From Comamonadaceae bacterium (lineage in GTDB: Bacteria > Pseudomonadota > Gammaproteobacteria > Burkholderiales > Burkholderiaceae_C): a stretch of DNA of 52,685 bases. A program made the position numbers and the translations under genes. Within the stretch, counting starts at the first letter, position 1, and each line of letters opens with the position of its first letter. The stretch covers positions 1 through 52,685 of the forward strand of contig CANFWV010000019.1 in NCBI GenBank assembly GCA_947450695.1, in the 5' to 3' direction. The notes below the pieces were generated by a model. It ran no database searches and was not told the origin of the DNA. It saw nothing but the letters and a program-made list of their open reading frames with translations. Positions 16,683 to 25,656 of this stretch are shown piece after piece.

Positions 16683-19078
16683 CAAACGGCCTGAGCAGTA
16701 CGTGACAGCCGAGCTGCGTTCAGCAACACGACCAAAGAACTGATCGCCATGCCGAGACCTGCCAACCAGGCGGGTAAGGAACCACTGATAGCGAGTGGCA
16801 CGCAAACGGCGTTATAAGCAGCCGCCCAAACAAGATTTTGTCGAACGATTGCCAAGGTGCGGGTTGCTTGAGCCGGCATGTTGGCCAACATGTGCAACTG
16901 TCCTCCAGGAATGATGAAGTCCGACTGCGCCTGCGCCAAAGGAACAGCTTGTCCCACTGCCACCGACACATCAGCACGCGCCAACACAGGCCCATCGTTC
17001 AGGCCATCGCCGACCACCAGCACCTTGCGGCCCCTGCCCTGCAGGGCTTGCAGATGCGCCAGCTTGCTCTGCGGCGTGCAGTCCCCCCGCACATGCGTGA
17101 TGCCCAGCTGTTCAGCCACCCGATGGGCCGCTGCGCTGCGGTCACCTGAGAGCATGTGTACCTCGAGCCCCGCCGCATGGAGCTGCTTGACGGCGTCAAA
17201 TGCGTCCGAACGCACAACTTCGGTCAGCTCAAAACGCGCCAGCCAACCAGACTCATCAGCGAGAAAAACCTGCATGATGTCGCTTTCGCGGTGCCCACCG
17301 TTCAGGTCATTGACACCACAAAAAATGGCCGAGCCAAAGCGGATCGGGCCACGTCCCACGCCCGGCATGACGTCAGTCAATACACCGGATAACCCTTGAC
17401 CGGCAAGCTCCGTGACGTCGTTCAGTTTCACCAAGTCCGTTGGCGTCTTTGACGCATCAAAAGCCGCGAGCAAGGCGCGCGACACTGGGTGTAAAGAATG
17501 CCGAGCCAGCCCGACGGCCAACGCTATGGAAGCCGCGGCCGAAACGCCATCGCGTGTCGTGATGTTGCGCAGACCCAGACGCGCTTGCGTTAGCGTACCG
17601 GTTTTGTCAAAAACAACGGTGTCGATATCAGCCAACGCTTCCAGCGCTTGCAAGCGCCGCACCAAAACACCCTGCCGCGCTAAAACTCCGGCAGAAGTCA
17701 GCATGGCGGTTGGCGTAGCCAACGACAAGGCGCAGGGACAGGTCACCACCAACACCGCCACAGCGGCCATCACGGCACGGGCCGGGTCCATGTGCCACCA
17801 GTACGCTGCGGCAAACAAAGCCGACAACATCACAAACCATAAAAAAGGCCTGGCCACTTGGTCTGCCAGCTGCGCTAACCGCGGTTTGTCAACGGCGGCG
17901 CGCTGCATCAGCGCCACGATGCCGGCGTAGCGAGTGGCTTGGCCAAGCTGCTGAATACGCACTTGAACGGTCGCCGACAGGTTGTAGCTGCCCGCCATCA
18001 CGAGCGCACCGACGGGACGTTGCACAGGGCGGGACTCGCCGGTCAGCAGCGCTTCGTCAGCAAAGGTATTGCCGGCCTCGATCACGCCGTCAGCCGGAAA
18101 AGCCTGCCCGGGTAAGACCCGCACCAAGTCGCCAACCTTCAGCCGCCGCACCGCCACCTGCTCGAACTCACCGCCTGGCAACTGTCGTTGCACACTGTCG
18201 GGAAGCCGCTGCATCAAACTGTCCAGCGCGCCAGATGTACGCGCGCGCAGCCGCTGCTCAAGCCAGCGGCCTGTCAGCAAGAAGAAGACAAACATCGTGA
18301 GGGAATCAAAGTAAACCTCGGCGCTCCACCAACCTTCCGTCTCAAAGGTCGCGGCAGAGCTGATGGCAAAGGTGATCAAGATGCCGAGCGCGACAGGCAA
18401 ATCCATGCTGATGCTGCGCTGTCGAAGGTCACGCAACGCATTTTCAAAAAATGGCCAACAAGAAAAAAGCAGCACGGGCAAGGTCAAGACCCAGGAAGCC
18501 CAGCGCAGCAATTTTTCGATGTCGGGTGTGATGTCTCCGGGCTCGGTGATGTAGGCTGGAAATGCATACATCATCACTTGCATCATGCAAAAGCCGGCCA
18601 CCAGCCATCGCCACAGCGCTAGCCGAGCGTCCTTACGGGTCTGGTCAGAAGCCGCGGTGTCGAGCGCCGGCGACAGGGTATAACCGAAAGCGCGGGGCGC
18701 CCGCAGCCATTCAGAAGGCCGCGTGACCGCCGACGACCAGACGACGCTTGCACGCTGACTTGCCGCACTGACACGCGCAGATTGGACGCCAGGCACAGCA
18801 AGCAAGGCTTGCTCCAGCATCAATGAGCAAGCGGCGCAATGCATGCCACTGACCAGTACTTGAGACTCCCAAACTATCGGGGTGCCCACAACAGACTTGT
18901 CAGAGTGTGCCGGCTGACGGCTAAAGCGCGACCATTCCTGCTGCTCATCGAAGATGCGTAGCCCAGCCGTTTCAGCATCTTGATCACACGCTGTGCCTCG
19001 GTCTAAAACCAAGCGTGAAACATCGGGCGATAAGTCAACAGCGTACATAGTATCGAGGTTAATCGTTACGATCAGCAC
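16682..19078 (-). CDS. ccoI: copper-exporting P1B-type ATPase CcoI (FixI/CopA2)
   Basis: Exports copper across the inner membrane to supply the CuB site of cbb3 oxidase. Up to 798 residues: an N-terminal heavy-metal domain with GMHCAAC near residue 80, eight membrane spans, LLTGES, the metal-site CPCAL, phosphorylation site DKTGTLT, and hinge GDGLNDGPVL. The longest frame starts with GTG at 19078, but an FNR box ends only 5 bp upstream, so a transcript would probably begin downstream of that GTG. The ATG at 19048 or a later start is therefore more likely. The gene is coupled to ccoS and divergent from the stress gene. Confidence 0.95.
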   Translation of the reverse strand: MLIVTINLDTMYAVDLSPDVSRLVLDRGTACDQDAETAGLRIFDEQQEWSRFSRQPAHSDKSVVGTPIVWESQVLVSGMHCAACSLMLEQALLAVPGVQSARVSAASQRASVVWSSAVTRPSEWLRAPRAFGYTLSPALDTAASDQTRKDARLALWRWLVAGFCMMQVMMYAFPAYITEPGDITPDIEKLLRWASWVLTLPVLLFSCWPFFENALRDLRQRSISMDLPVALGILITFAISSAATFETEGWWSAEVYFDSLTMFVFFLLTGRWLEQRLRARTSGALDSLMQRLPDSVQRQLPGGEFEQVAVRRLKVGDLVRVLPGQAFPADGVIEAGNTFADEALLTGESRPVQRPVGALVMAGSYNLSATVQVRIQQLGQATRYAGIVALMQRAAVDKPRLAQLADQVARPFLWFVMLSALFAAAYWWHMDPARAVMAAVAVLVVTCPCALSLATPTAMLTSAGVLARQGVLVRRLQALEALADIDTVVFDKTGTLTQARLGLRNITTRDGVSAAASIALAVGLARHSLHPVSRALLAAFDASKTPTDLVKLNDVTELAGQGLSGVLTDVMPGVGRGPIRFGSAIFCGVNDLNGGHRESDIMQVFLADESGWLARFELTEVVRSDAFDAVKQLHAAGLEVHMLSGDRSAAAHRVAEQLGITHVRGDCTPQSKLAHLQALQGRGRKVLVVGDGLNDGPVLARADVSVAVGQAVPLAQAQSDFIIPGGQLHMLANMPAQATRTLAIVRQNLVWAAAYNAVCVPLAISGSLPAWLAGLGMAISSLVVLLNAARLSRTAQAV

Positions 19079-19083
19079 GGGGA

Positions 19084-19097
19084 TTGACGTGGATCAA
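19084..19097. promoter_or_regulatory. FNR box between ccoI and the universal stress gene
   Basis: TTGACGTGGATCAA differs from TTGAT-N4-ATCAA at one base (C for T at the fifth position). For the plus-strand gene it is ideally placed: its centre is about 41 bp before the start predicted from a TAGACT -10 at 19119. On the minus strand it faces ccoI. Confidence 0.85.
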
Positions 19098-19118
19098 ACT
19101 TCAAGTCGGATTCAGCGC

Positions 19119-19124
19119 TAGACT
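19119..19124 (+). promoter_or_regulatory. -10 element of an FNR-class-II promoter for the Usp gene
   Basis: TAGACT lies 21 bp after the end of the FNR box and would start RNA near 19131. That leaves a leader of about 20 nt containing AGGAG before the ATG at 19151. The box-to-start distance matches the -41.5 position used by class II FNR promoters. Confidence 0.6.
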
Positions 19125-19150
19125 GAAATTTAATTTAACAGGAGACCTGC

Positions 19151-19594
19151 ATGTTCAAACGCATTTTGATCGCCACCGATGGCTCTGAACTGTCCCAAAA
19201 AGCTGCGGACAGTGGCATCGAATTGGCCAAACTCTCAGGCGGGCACGTTGTCGCTCTGCAAGTGGTTCCGCGTTATCCCGTGAGTTATTTTGAAGGCGGC
19301 GCGACCGTGAGCATCAGTGAAATTTCCCGCATTGAAAAAGAGTGGGCTGACATTGGCCAAGCCACTGTCAACAAAATCAAGAATCAAGCTGAGACCAAAG
19401 GTGTTCAAGCCACTGCAGTGACCACACATTCAGACCTGATTGCAGAGGCCATCATTGCCGCAGCTAAAAAGCACGATTGCGACCTGATCGTGATGGCATC
19501 ACACGGCCGAAGAGGCATCAAACGCATGTTGCTGGGCAGTGAAACCACCCACGTTCTGACCCATTCAGACATCCCGGTGATGGTGTTGCGTTAG
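19151..19594 (+). CDS. universal stress protein, UspA family
   Basis: A cytoplasmic 147-residue Usp-fold protein of the ATP-binding type. It starts MFKRILIATDGSELSQKAAD and has DLIVMASHGRRGIKRMLLGS near the C-terminus, the G-x2-G-x9-G(S/T) phosphate-binding pattern. AGGAG lies 6 nt before the ATG. An FNR box and a well-spaced -10 precede it, so it probably belongs to the low-oxygen response, as several Usp genes do in Pseudomonas and Rhodobacter. Its substrate or partner is unknown. Confidence 0.93.
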   Translation: MFKRILIATDGSELSQKAADSGIELAKLSGGHVVALQVVPRYPVSYFEGGATVSISEISRIEKEWADIGQATVNKIKNQAETKGVQATAVTTHSDLIAEAIIAAAKKHDCDLIVMASHGRRGIKRMLLGSETTHVLTHSDIPVMVLR

Positions 19595-19605
19595 TTTTTT
19601 GCCGT

Positions 19606-21147
19606 TCAGGCGAAAAGCGCTTTGTACTGCTCGCGCAACAGATTTTTCTGTACTTTGCCCATGGTGTTGCGCGGCAGCTCAGGCACCACAAAACACTTCT
19701 TTGGAATTTTGAAGTTGGCCAACTGAGCTTTGAGTGACGTCACCACGGCCTCGCCACTGACTTGAGCGCCTGACTTGGCGATCACCACAGCCACCCCAAC
19801 CTCACCGAAATCCGGGTGAGGTACGCCCACAAGTGCACTTTCAGCCACGCCTTGCATCTCATTGATATAGGCTTCAATCTCGGCCGGGTAGACGTTGTAG
19901 CCGCCACTGATGATGAGGTCTTTGCTACGGCCAACAATGCTGACGTAACCCAGTGTGTCAATTTTCCCCACATCACCGGTTTTGAACCAACCGTCTGGCG
20001 TGAACTCTTCCTTGGTTTTTTCAGGCATGCGCCAGTAACCCTTGAACACGTTAGGTCCTTTGACTTGAATCGCGCCAATCTCACCGGTTGGCAAATTATT
20101 TTCATCATCGCCACAGACGCGCAAACTGACGCCAGGCAACGGAAACCCAACCGTGCCACCGCGGCGCTCGCCATCCTTCTTCTCATATGGATTGGACGTG
20201 AGCATGATAGTTTCGCTCATGCCGTAACGCTCCAGAATTGTGTGCCCAGTGCGCTGCTGCCAATCTGTAAAGGTCTCTATCAATAGGGGGGCAGAACCGG
20301 CGATAAACAGCCGCATGTGACGACAAGCCTCTCGGGTCAAACCCGGCTCTGCCAGCAAGCGCACATACAAGGTGGGGACGCCCATGAAGACAGTGGCCTC
20401 AGGCAGTTTTTTCAACACCAGCTTGGGATCAAACTTCGACAGCCAAATCATTTTGCTGCCATTGATCAGCGCGCCATGCAGCGCCACAAACAAACCGTGA
20501 ACATGGAAAATCGGCAGTGCATGAATCAGCACATCCCCCGGCTGCCAAGCCCAATACGCTTTCAGCGTCAACGCGTTACTGAGCAAGTTGCCGTGCGTCA
20601 GCATCGCACCTTTGCTACGACCGGTGGTTCCGCTGGTGTACAAAATCGCCGCTAAGTCATCAGCTTGTCGGGGCACCGGGTCGTGCTGGTCACTGCAATG
20701 AGCCGCACGATCAAGCAAAGTCCCGGTGCGGTCGTCGTCTAATGTGAAGACGTTTTGCGTACCTGCCTTGAAAGCGATCTTGCTGACCCAGCCGAAATTC
20801 TTTGAGCTGCAGACCACCACGGCCGGTTCGGCGTTCTCGATGAAATACTCAATCTCGGCGCTTTGGTAGGCCGTGTTGAGCGGCAGAAAAACATACCCTG
20901 CACGCAACGTCGCCAAGTACAGCATCATGGCTTCGACCGACTTTTCAACCTGCATCGCAATGCGGGCGCCAGCAGGCAAGTCCAGGGACTTCAGCAAGTT
21001 CGCCAACATGGCGGTTGAACGCTCTAAGTCGTGCCAGGAGTAGAGCAGTCCTTGGTCCGTTTCCACGGCCACAGCGTTGAGATTTTTAGGAAAACCCAAG
21101 CGCAAAGCGCTAAAGAGACTGTTGTTTTTGAGATAGTTATTTTTCAT
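19606..21147 (-). CDS. matB: malonyl-CoA synthetase (malonate-CoA ligase)
   Basis: Joins malonate to CoA using ATP; the product goes to malonyl-CoA decarboxylase. The 513-residue acyl-AMP ligase has ILYTSGTTGRSKGAML (P-loop), ERYGMSETIM, GWFKTGDVGKID and the C-terminal PRNTMGKVQKN with the catalytic Lys. Stretches such as VEAMMLYLATLRAGYVFLPL, RAGYVFLPLNTAY and KGPNVFKGYWRMPEKTKEEF match what I remember of MatB of Rhodopseudomonas and Rhizobium. Its position after mcd and a solute-binding gene supports malonate use. A related short-chain acyl-CoA ligase is the alternative. No clear Shine-Dalgarno sequence precedes the ATG. Confidence 0.9.
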   Translation of the reverse strand: MKNNYLKNNSLFSALRLGFPKNLNAVAVETDQGLLYSWHDLERSTAMLANLLKSLDLPAGARIAMQVEKSVEAMMLYLATLRAGYVFLPLNTAYQSAEIEYFIENAEPAVVVCSSKNFGWVSKIAFKAGTQNVFTLDDDRTGTLLDRAAHCSDQHDPVPRQADDLAAILYTSGTTGRSKGAMLTHGNLLSNALTLKAYWAWQPGDVLIHALPIFHVHGLFVALHGALINGSKMIWLSKFDPKLVLKKLPEATVFMGVPTLYVRLLAEPGLTREACRHMRLFIAGSAPLLIETFTDWQQRTGHTILERYGMSETIMLTSNPYEKKDGERRGGTVGFPLPGVSLRVCGDDENNLPTGEIGAIQVKGPNVFKGYWRMPEKTKEEFTPDGWFKTGDVGKIDTLGYVSIVGRSKDLIISGGYNVYPAEIEAYINEMQGVAESALVGVPHPDFGEVGVAVVIAKSGAQVSGEAVVTSLKAQLANFKIPKKCFVVPELPRNTMGKVQKNLLREQYKALFA

Positions 21148-21218
21148 CGAAGGAAAAGAGCAAAAAAACGGACGCTGACAATTAGTGAATCAAGAATCAA
21201 TAAAAAACGAAAAAACCT

Positions 21219-22211
21219 TTAATCCAGTTTGGCGCCAGAAGCCTTGACAACAGCAGCCCAACGTTTCACTTCAGCACTCACAAAACCGCCAAACTGCACG
21301 GGCGTAAGGCCCCCAAAATCAGCACCATTCGCAGCCCAGACAGCTTTCAACTCAGGGGTTGCACTGGCACGGTTCAATTCTTCAATAATTTTGACCTGTA
21401 CATCTGCTGGCGTCCCTTTGGGGGCCCACATGCCGTACCAAGTCGTCACGGTGTAATCCGGAAAACCTAATTCAGCGGCGCAGGGTACGTCAGGAAAAGC
21501 TGCGTTACGTTTGTTGCCTGAGACCATGAGCGCCCTGATACGACCACCCTTGATATGACCAGCAGATGACCCCAAACCGTCGAACATCATGTCGACAGTA
21601 CCAGCCATCAAGTCCTGCAAAGCAGGCCCCGCGCCGCGGTATGGAATATGCGTGATGAATGTCTTTGTTTGCTGTTTAAAGAGCTCACCAGCCAAGTGAT
21701 GGGATGTTCCTGCGCCAGCAGAACCATAGTTGAATTTTCCAGGGGATTTACGCACCAAGGCCAGAAAGTCTTTGAAGTTGTTCGGTAGATTTTTAGGGTT
21801 CACGACCAGCACTTGCGGTACGTTGGCCAAGAGTGACAGGGGAACAAAATCCTTCTCGATGTCGTAATCTAACTTCGGGTACATCGACGGTGCAATTGCA
21901 TGGTGCACCGCACCCATGAACAGCGTATAGCCATCCGGCGCGGCCTTGGCCGCAATACCAGCACCCAGCGTACCGCCGGCACCACCACGGTTGTCAATGA
22001 TCAATTGTTTGCCCGTGAGTCGAGCAAACTGCGCCGACAAAGGACGGGCAAAAGCGTCCGTCCCTCCGCCAGCCGGGAAAGGCACGATGACCGTGATGGG
22101 TCGCGTCGGCCAAGTTGATTGGGCTAGGCTGCCCATCGAAATAACGACGGAACCAGCTGCGGCGCCGCGCAGCACATCGCGTCGCGTCGCCCTTGTTTGA
22201 AAATGATTCAC
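21219..22211 (-). CDS. Bug/TctC-family solute-binding protein with Tat signal
   Basis: Periplasmic binding protein for a carboxylic acid, probably malonate from context. I start it at GTG 22211, which has TGGAG 7 nt upstream. The N-terminus then has TRRDVLRGAAAG, a twin-arginine export signal, and the mature domain begins near WPTRPITVIVPFPAGGGTD, the standard Bug start. Family motifs DNRGGAGGTLGAGIAAKA, FNYGSAGAGTSHHLAGELF and HIPYRGAGPALQDLMAGTVD are all present. It lies between mcd and matB, where a malonate permease often sits. The TctA/TctB membrane partners are not in the window. Confidence 0.9.
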   Translation of the reverse strand: MNHFQTRATRRDVLRGAAAGSVVISMGSLAQSTWPTRPITVIVPFPAGGGTDAFARPLSAQFARLTGKQLIIDNRGGAGGTLGAGIAAKAAPDGYTLFMGAVHHAIAPSMYPKLDYDIEKDFVPLSLLANVPQVLVVNPKNLPNNFKDFLALVRKSPGKFNYGSAGAGTSHHLAGELFKQQTKTFITHIPYRGAGPALQDLMAGTVDMMFDGLGSSAGHIKGGRIRALMVSGNKRNAAFPDVPCAAELGFPDYTVTTWYGMWAPKGTPADVQVKIIEELNRASATPELKAVWAANGADFGGLTPVQFGGFVSAEVKRWAAVVKASGAKLD

Positions 22212-22296
22212 GAGATGTCTCCAGTCGTTATAAGAAAAGGGCAGCGTCTTTTTGCGCCACCTCAAGGGAGCGTATTCAGTTAAGTATCGTCCAAGC

Positions 22297-23832
22297 TTAA
22301 ATATACAAATCTTCGACCTTGGGCGCTACGGGGATTTTCCCCTGTGCCATCAAACCGCGGTATTTGTCCAGACGCTTTAAGTCGTACAGATAATTGACCA
22401 TCAAGCCATAGGATTGTTTCAAGCCTTTGGCCGACATGTCGCCAGCCCAATTCAGGCGCTCAACACGCGCACCGTTGCTCAAGTGAAAGCGCGCCACCGC
22501 ATCCAACGGCCGACCGTTGTCAAACTGCCGGCCCAGATAGCTGGCAGCGCAATGCATTAACATGCGCCGAACGGATGACTTCTCGTCAAGCTGCACCACC
22601 TTGTCGGCTGCCGCCAAAAAGACCGCTGCCGTCGGTGGCTGCAGCCCCAAAGCGCGCCCCAAAGTCTGACGCTCTTTGTCACTGAGTTGGTCGATCATGC
22701 TCCCAGCCTGTTTGACCAGCCAAGCGCGAAAACCCGGAATCGGCGACAGCGTCGAAAAGACCTTCAGGCGCGGGAATTCGGCACGCAAGGTTTCGACCAC
22801 GCGCTTGATGAGGGAATCACCAAAGCTGACGCCGCGCAAGCCCGTTTGCGTGCTGCTGATGGAATAAAAAATCGCGGTAGTGGCTTTGCCAAGGTCGCTG
22901 GCGGCGGCTAACTCGTCGAGCAGTGGCGTGATGGCACAGGCCAGTTCATCGACCAATGCGACCTCGACAAAAATCAACGGTTCGTTGGGCAAGTGTGGAT
23001 GGAAAAATCCGTAGCATCGACGGTCACTGTCCAAACGATTTTTGACATCGGCCCAACTTTTGATGGCGTGCACGGCTTCGTACTTGATCAACTTCTCAAT
23101 CAGTGATGCTGGCGAGTCCCAACTGATACTCCGCAACTCCAGAAAAGCCACGTCGAACCAAGTCGAAAACAAGTTTTCGAGCTCTGCATCCAAAGCCAGC
23201 AAACGCTTCTCGGTTTTCAGGTGAGGCAGCAATTCAGCGCGCAAATCGACTAAAAAGCGCATCCCCTCAGGGAAAGCCGAAAAGCGTTGCAACAGCCGCG
23301 TACGCGGTGACACAAATGCCCGTCTTAAACGGATTTCAGCTTGACCTTCTTCAGGTGTGCCGAGTGAGGCCTCGTAATGGTCACGGGCTGCTTGCACTTT
23401 CTCGGCATTGGGGGCGAACTGCTCGCTCATTAGAAGCCAAGCGTCACGACGCTGCTCGGGTGTGGCGCTGGCGTACCAAATCGCAATGTTGCGGGCACGC
23501 CGACCGCCTTCCACTTCACTGACCTGACTGTCCACCACTGACTGCAGCTCAACCAATGTTCGACGCAATACACGCGGCGACAAAGCTTCTTCCTTGTGCT
23601 TCAACACAGCCTTAAGACGCTCCCGCGTGCTGCGGCCGTTCTTGGCTAGTGGACCTGCTACGACGGTAGACACAAGTGTTGATGCGGGCTCTGCCATAGG
23701 TGGTGCGACGGCAGCCAAGGGGCGAGTTTTCGTGCCAAGTTTGAGGTTGATTGCGCCCACCTCATTGCGTTTGAATTTCAAGCCTTTGCTGACAGACTGG
23801 ACACTGCGTAACAGCCATTCTGGTGAGTTCAT
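22297..23832 (-). CDS. mcd: malonyl-CoA decarboxylase
   Basis: Decarboxylates malonyl-CoA to acetyl-CoA and CO2 (the MatA step). The 511-residue protein has the helical N-terminal domain (about 80-220) and the acetyltransferase-like catalytic domain with RCYGFFHPHLPNEPLIFVEV, AIFYSISSTQTGLRGVSFG (catalytic Ser region) and ARFHLSNGARVERLNW (catalytic His). The first 60 residues are basic and poorly conserved. Its ATG overlaps the regulator stop by 4 nt (ATGA), so the two are cotranscribed. The acetyl-CoA formed could enter the glyoxylate shunt via the aceA gene elsewhere in the window. Confidence 0.95.
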   Translation of the reverse strand: MNSPEWLLRSVQSVSKGLKFKRNEVGAINLKLGTKTRPLAAVAPPMAEPASTLVSTVVAGPLAKNGRSTRERLKAVLKHKEEALSPRVLRRTLVELQSVVDSQVSEVEGGRRARNIAIWYASATPEQRRDAWLLMSEQFAPNAEKVQAARDHYEASLGTPEEGQAEIRLRRAFVSPRTRLLQRFSAFPEGMRFLVDLRAELLPHLKTEKRLLALDAELENLFSTWFDVAFLELRSISWDSPASLIEKLIKYEAVHAIKSWADVKNRLDSDRRCYGFFHPHLPNEPLIFVEVALVDELACAITPLLDELAAASDLGKATTAIFYSISSTQTGLRGVSFGDSLIKRVVETLRAEFPRLKVFSTLSPIPGFRAWLVKQAGSMIDQLSDKERQTLGRALGLQPPTAAVFLAAADKVVQLDEKSSVRRMLMHCAASYLGRQFDNGRPLDAVARFHLSNGARVERLNWAGDMSAKGLKQSYGLMVNYLYDLKRLDKYRGLMAQGKIPVAPKVEDLYI

Positions 23833-24500
23833 GCTGCCACCCTGCTTTTGATTTGATGACGTGAAAGATCACGTAAGGCGTCGCGCTGGCGCGTCAGGTG
23901 CGTACGCATTGCCGCCTCAGCGCCTTCACTGTCCCGACTCATCAGCGCGGCATACACCGACAAGTGCTCAGCCAAACTTTGCGTCAAACGGCCCGGTGCA
24001 TGCAATTGCTGGAGGCGCGCCAGCTTTAGAATTTTTCGCAAATCAGCAATTGTTTGCGCCAACCATCGGTTGTTGGCCAGCATGATGATGGACTCGTGAA
24101 TCAGCAGGTTGGTAGCGTAATAGTCTTGGATTCGGCCCGTGTCGGCATGATCTTTCAAACGGTCATGCAAAGTTTTTAAAGCAGCCAGGTCGGCATCACT
24201 GGCATTGCGTGCCGCCTCGTAAGCGCAGCGACCTTCCAGCAGCGCAATCACCGGAAAGATATCGTCTAAATCTTGCTCGGTCACTTCGCTGACGAAGCAA
24301 CCGCGGCGCGGTTCATGTCTCAGCAGTCCTTCGGCAGTCAGCACCTTAAGAGCTTCGCGCAAGGGTGTTCGGGATATTTTCAGGATGTCACACAGAGCCA
24401 CTTCGTCGACCAAGCCTCCTTGCAGCAAGGTGCCGGAAAAAATTTGTTCGCGCAAAGTGGCGGCGACTTCCTGATGCAACGAGTTCTGTACAAGGCGCAT
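23829..24500 (-). CDS. matR: GntR/FCD-family regulator of malonate genes (MatR-like)
   Basis: DNA-binding regulator of 223 residues, first gene of the malonate operon. The winged helix is at about 10-75 (LREQIFSGTLLQGG, ISRTPLREALKVLTAEGLL) and the FCD effector domain follows (IFPVIALLEGRCAYEAA, HESIIMLANNRW, EHLSVYAALMSRD). I use ATG 24500; a TTG at 24530 in frame is less likely. MatR proteins of other bacteria respond to malonate. A perfect 16-bp palindrome of FCD-GntR type lies 40 bp upstream, so it probably controls its own operon. Confidence 0.88.
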   Translation of the reverse strand: MRLVQNSLHQEVAATLREQIFSGTLLQGGLVDEVALCDILKISRTPLREALKVLTAEGLLRHEPRRGCFVSEVTEQDLDDIFPVIALLEGRCAYEAARNASDADLAALKTLHDRLKDHADTGRIQDYYATNLLIHESIIMLANNRWLAQTIADLRKILKLARLQQLHAPGRLTQSLAEHLSVYAALMSRDSEGAEAAMRTHLTRQRDALRDLSRHQIKSRVAA

Positions 24501-24539
24501 GATTTCGAGACCTAAAAAGGGACCAAACAACCGATATAA

Positions 24540-24555
24540 ATCTGTAATTACAGAT
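24540..24555. promoter_or_regulatory. perfect palindrome, candidate MatR operator
   Basis: ATCTGTAATTACAGAT is an exact 16-bp palindrome. Its core TGTAATTACA resembles sites of FCD-type GntR regulators. On the minus strand a TATATC -10-like hexamer (24538-24533) follows directly, so a bound dimer would block RNA polymerase. Confidence 0.75.
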
Positions 24556-24701
24556 AATTATGAGTTGGCGGCGCAATGCCCGCAAGCAGAACTATCAATT
24601 AAAAGTTGCTAAAAGCAGACGTACAAGGTCAAATCCCTGGTCAAAACACATCAAGTCATTGCAATCACAATAGCAATGGGTGCAGCAGGCGGATTGCACT
24701 G

Positions 24702-25517
24702 TCAGGCCGACTGCAGCCTCTTGGATGCCCAAACCCACAGCCAGCCACCCACCGCGATCATCGGCAGACAGAGCCATTGACCCATACTCATGCCCAAAGC
24801 GAGGATGCCCAAATAGTCATCTGGCTCACGGAAAAACTCCGCCACAAAGCGCAGCACACCGTAGCCAACCAAGAAGGCTGCGGAGACTTCGCCCATCTTG
24901 CGCGGCTTGCGGGCATACAACCACAGCAGCACAAAGAGCAACAAACCTTCCATCAACAACTGATAAACCTGCGACGGATGACGCGGTTGAGTCGTTCCGC
25001 TGTGCCTGAAGACCATGCCCCAAGGCAATGCAGGGTCACTGATGCGGCCCCACAGTTCACCGTTGATGAAGTTACCCACCCGGCCTGCAGCCAGACCCGT
25101 TGGCACGCAAGGCGCGATCAAGTCCATCACCTGCAGCCACGGCTTGTGGCGAGTCCGGGCAAACCAGAATTGCGAGACCAGCACGCCCAGCATGCCGCCA
25201 TGAAAGCTCATACCGCCTTGCCACACCGCCAGGATTTCAAGGGGGTGCACGAGGTAGTAGTCTGGCTTGTAAAAAAGGCAATAACCAATGCGGCCCCCCA
25301 GCACTACACCCACCACACCGAAAAACAAAATATCTTCTATGTCGCGACGGCTCCAAGCGGCCGTTCCGGACATCGACACATAAGGTTGGTGCTTTAAACG
25401 AAGATTGGCTAAAAATAAGAATAGCCCGAAGGCGGCCAAATAGGTCAGACCGTACCAATGAATGGCCAGAGGTCCCAATTGCAGAGCGACGGGATCAATT
25501 TCAGGGTGAATCAGCAT
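24702..25517 (-). CDS. lgt: prolipoprotein diacylglyceryl transferase
   Basis: Inner-membrane enzyme that adds diacylglycerol to the lipobox cysteine of prolipoproteins. The 271-residue protein starts [20 protein letters not shown], the usual Lgt start, and has about seven spans. Key motifs are [17 protein letters not shown] (catalytic His region) and the signature [14 protein letters not shown] longer in-frame reading upstream exists but is not conserved-looking and would run into the ilvD promoter. The gene is divergent from ilvD with 139 bp between the starts. Confidence 0.95.
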   Translation of the reverse strand: MLIHPEIDPVALQLGPLAIHWYGLTYLAAFGLFLFLANLRLKHQPYVSMSGTAAWSRRDIEDILFFGVVGVVLGGRIGYCLFYKPDYYLVHPLEILAVWQGGMSFHGGMLGVLVSQFWFARTRHKPWLQVMDLIAPCVPTGLAAGRVGNFINGELWGRISDPALPWGMVFRHSGTTQPRHPSQVYQLLMEGLLLFVLLWLYARKPRKMGEVSAAFLVGYGVLRFVAEFFREPDDYLGILALGMSMGQWLCLPMIAVGGWLWVWASKRLQSA

Positions 25518-25656
25518 TCGCTCATTGTGCCAGTGGAGGCTTCCAAGCCAGCCTGCCACACCGTCAATCTCAGGGCCATCATTAGCATCGTAGAATCGAA
25601 AATTGCTCCGACTAAGCCTCGGGCCATCGGTAATCAACCCAAGACAAAGAGACCCC

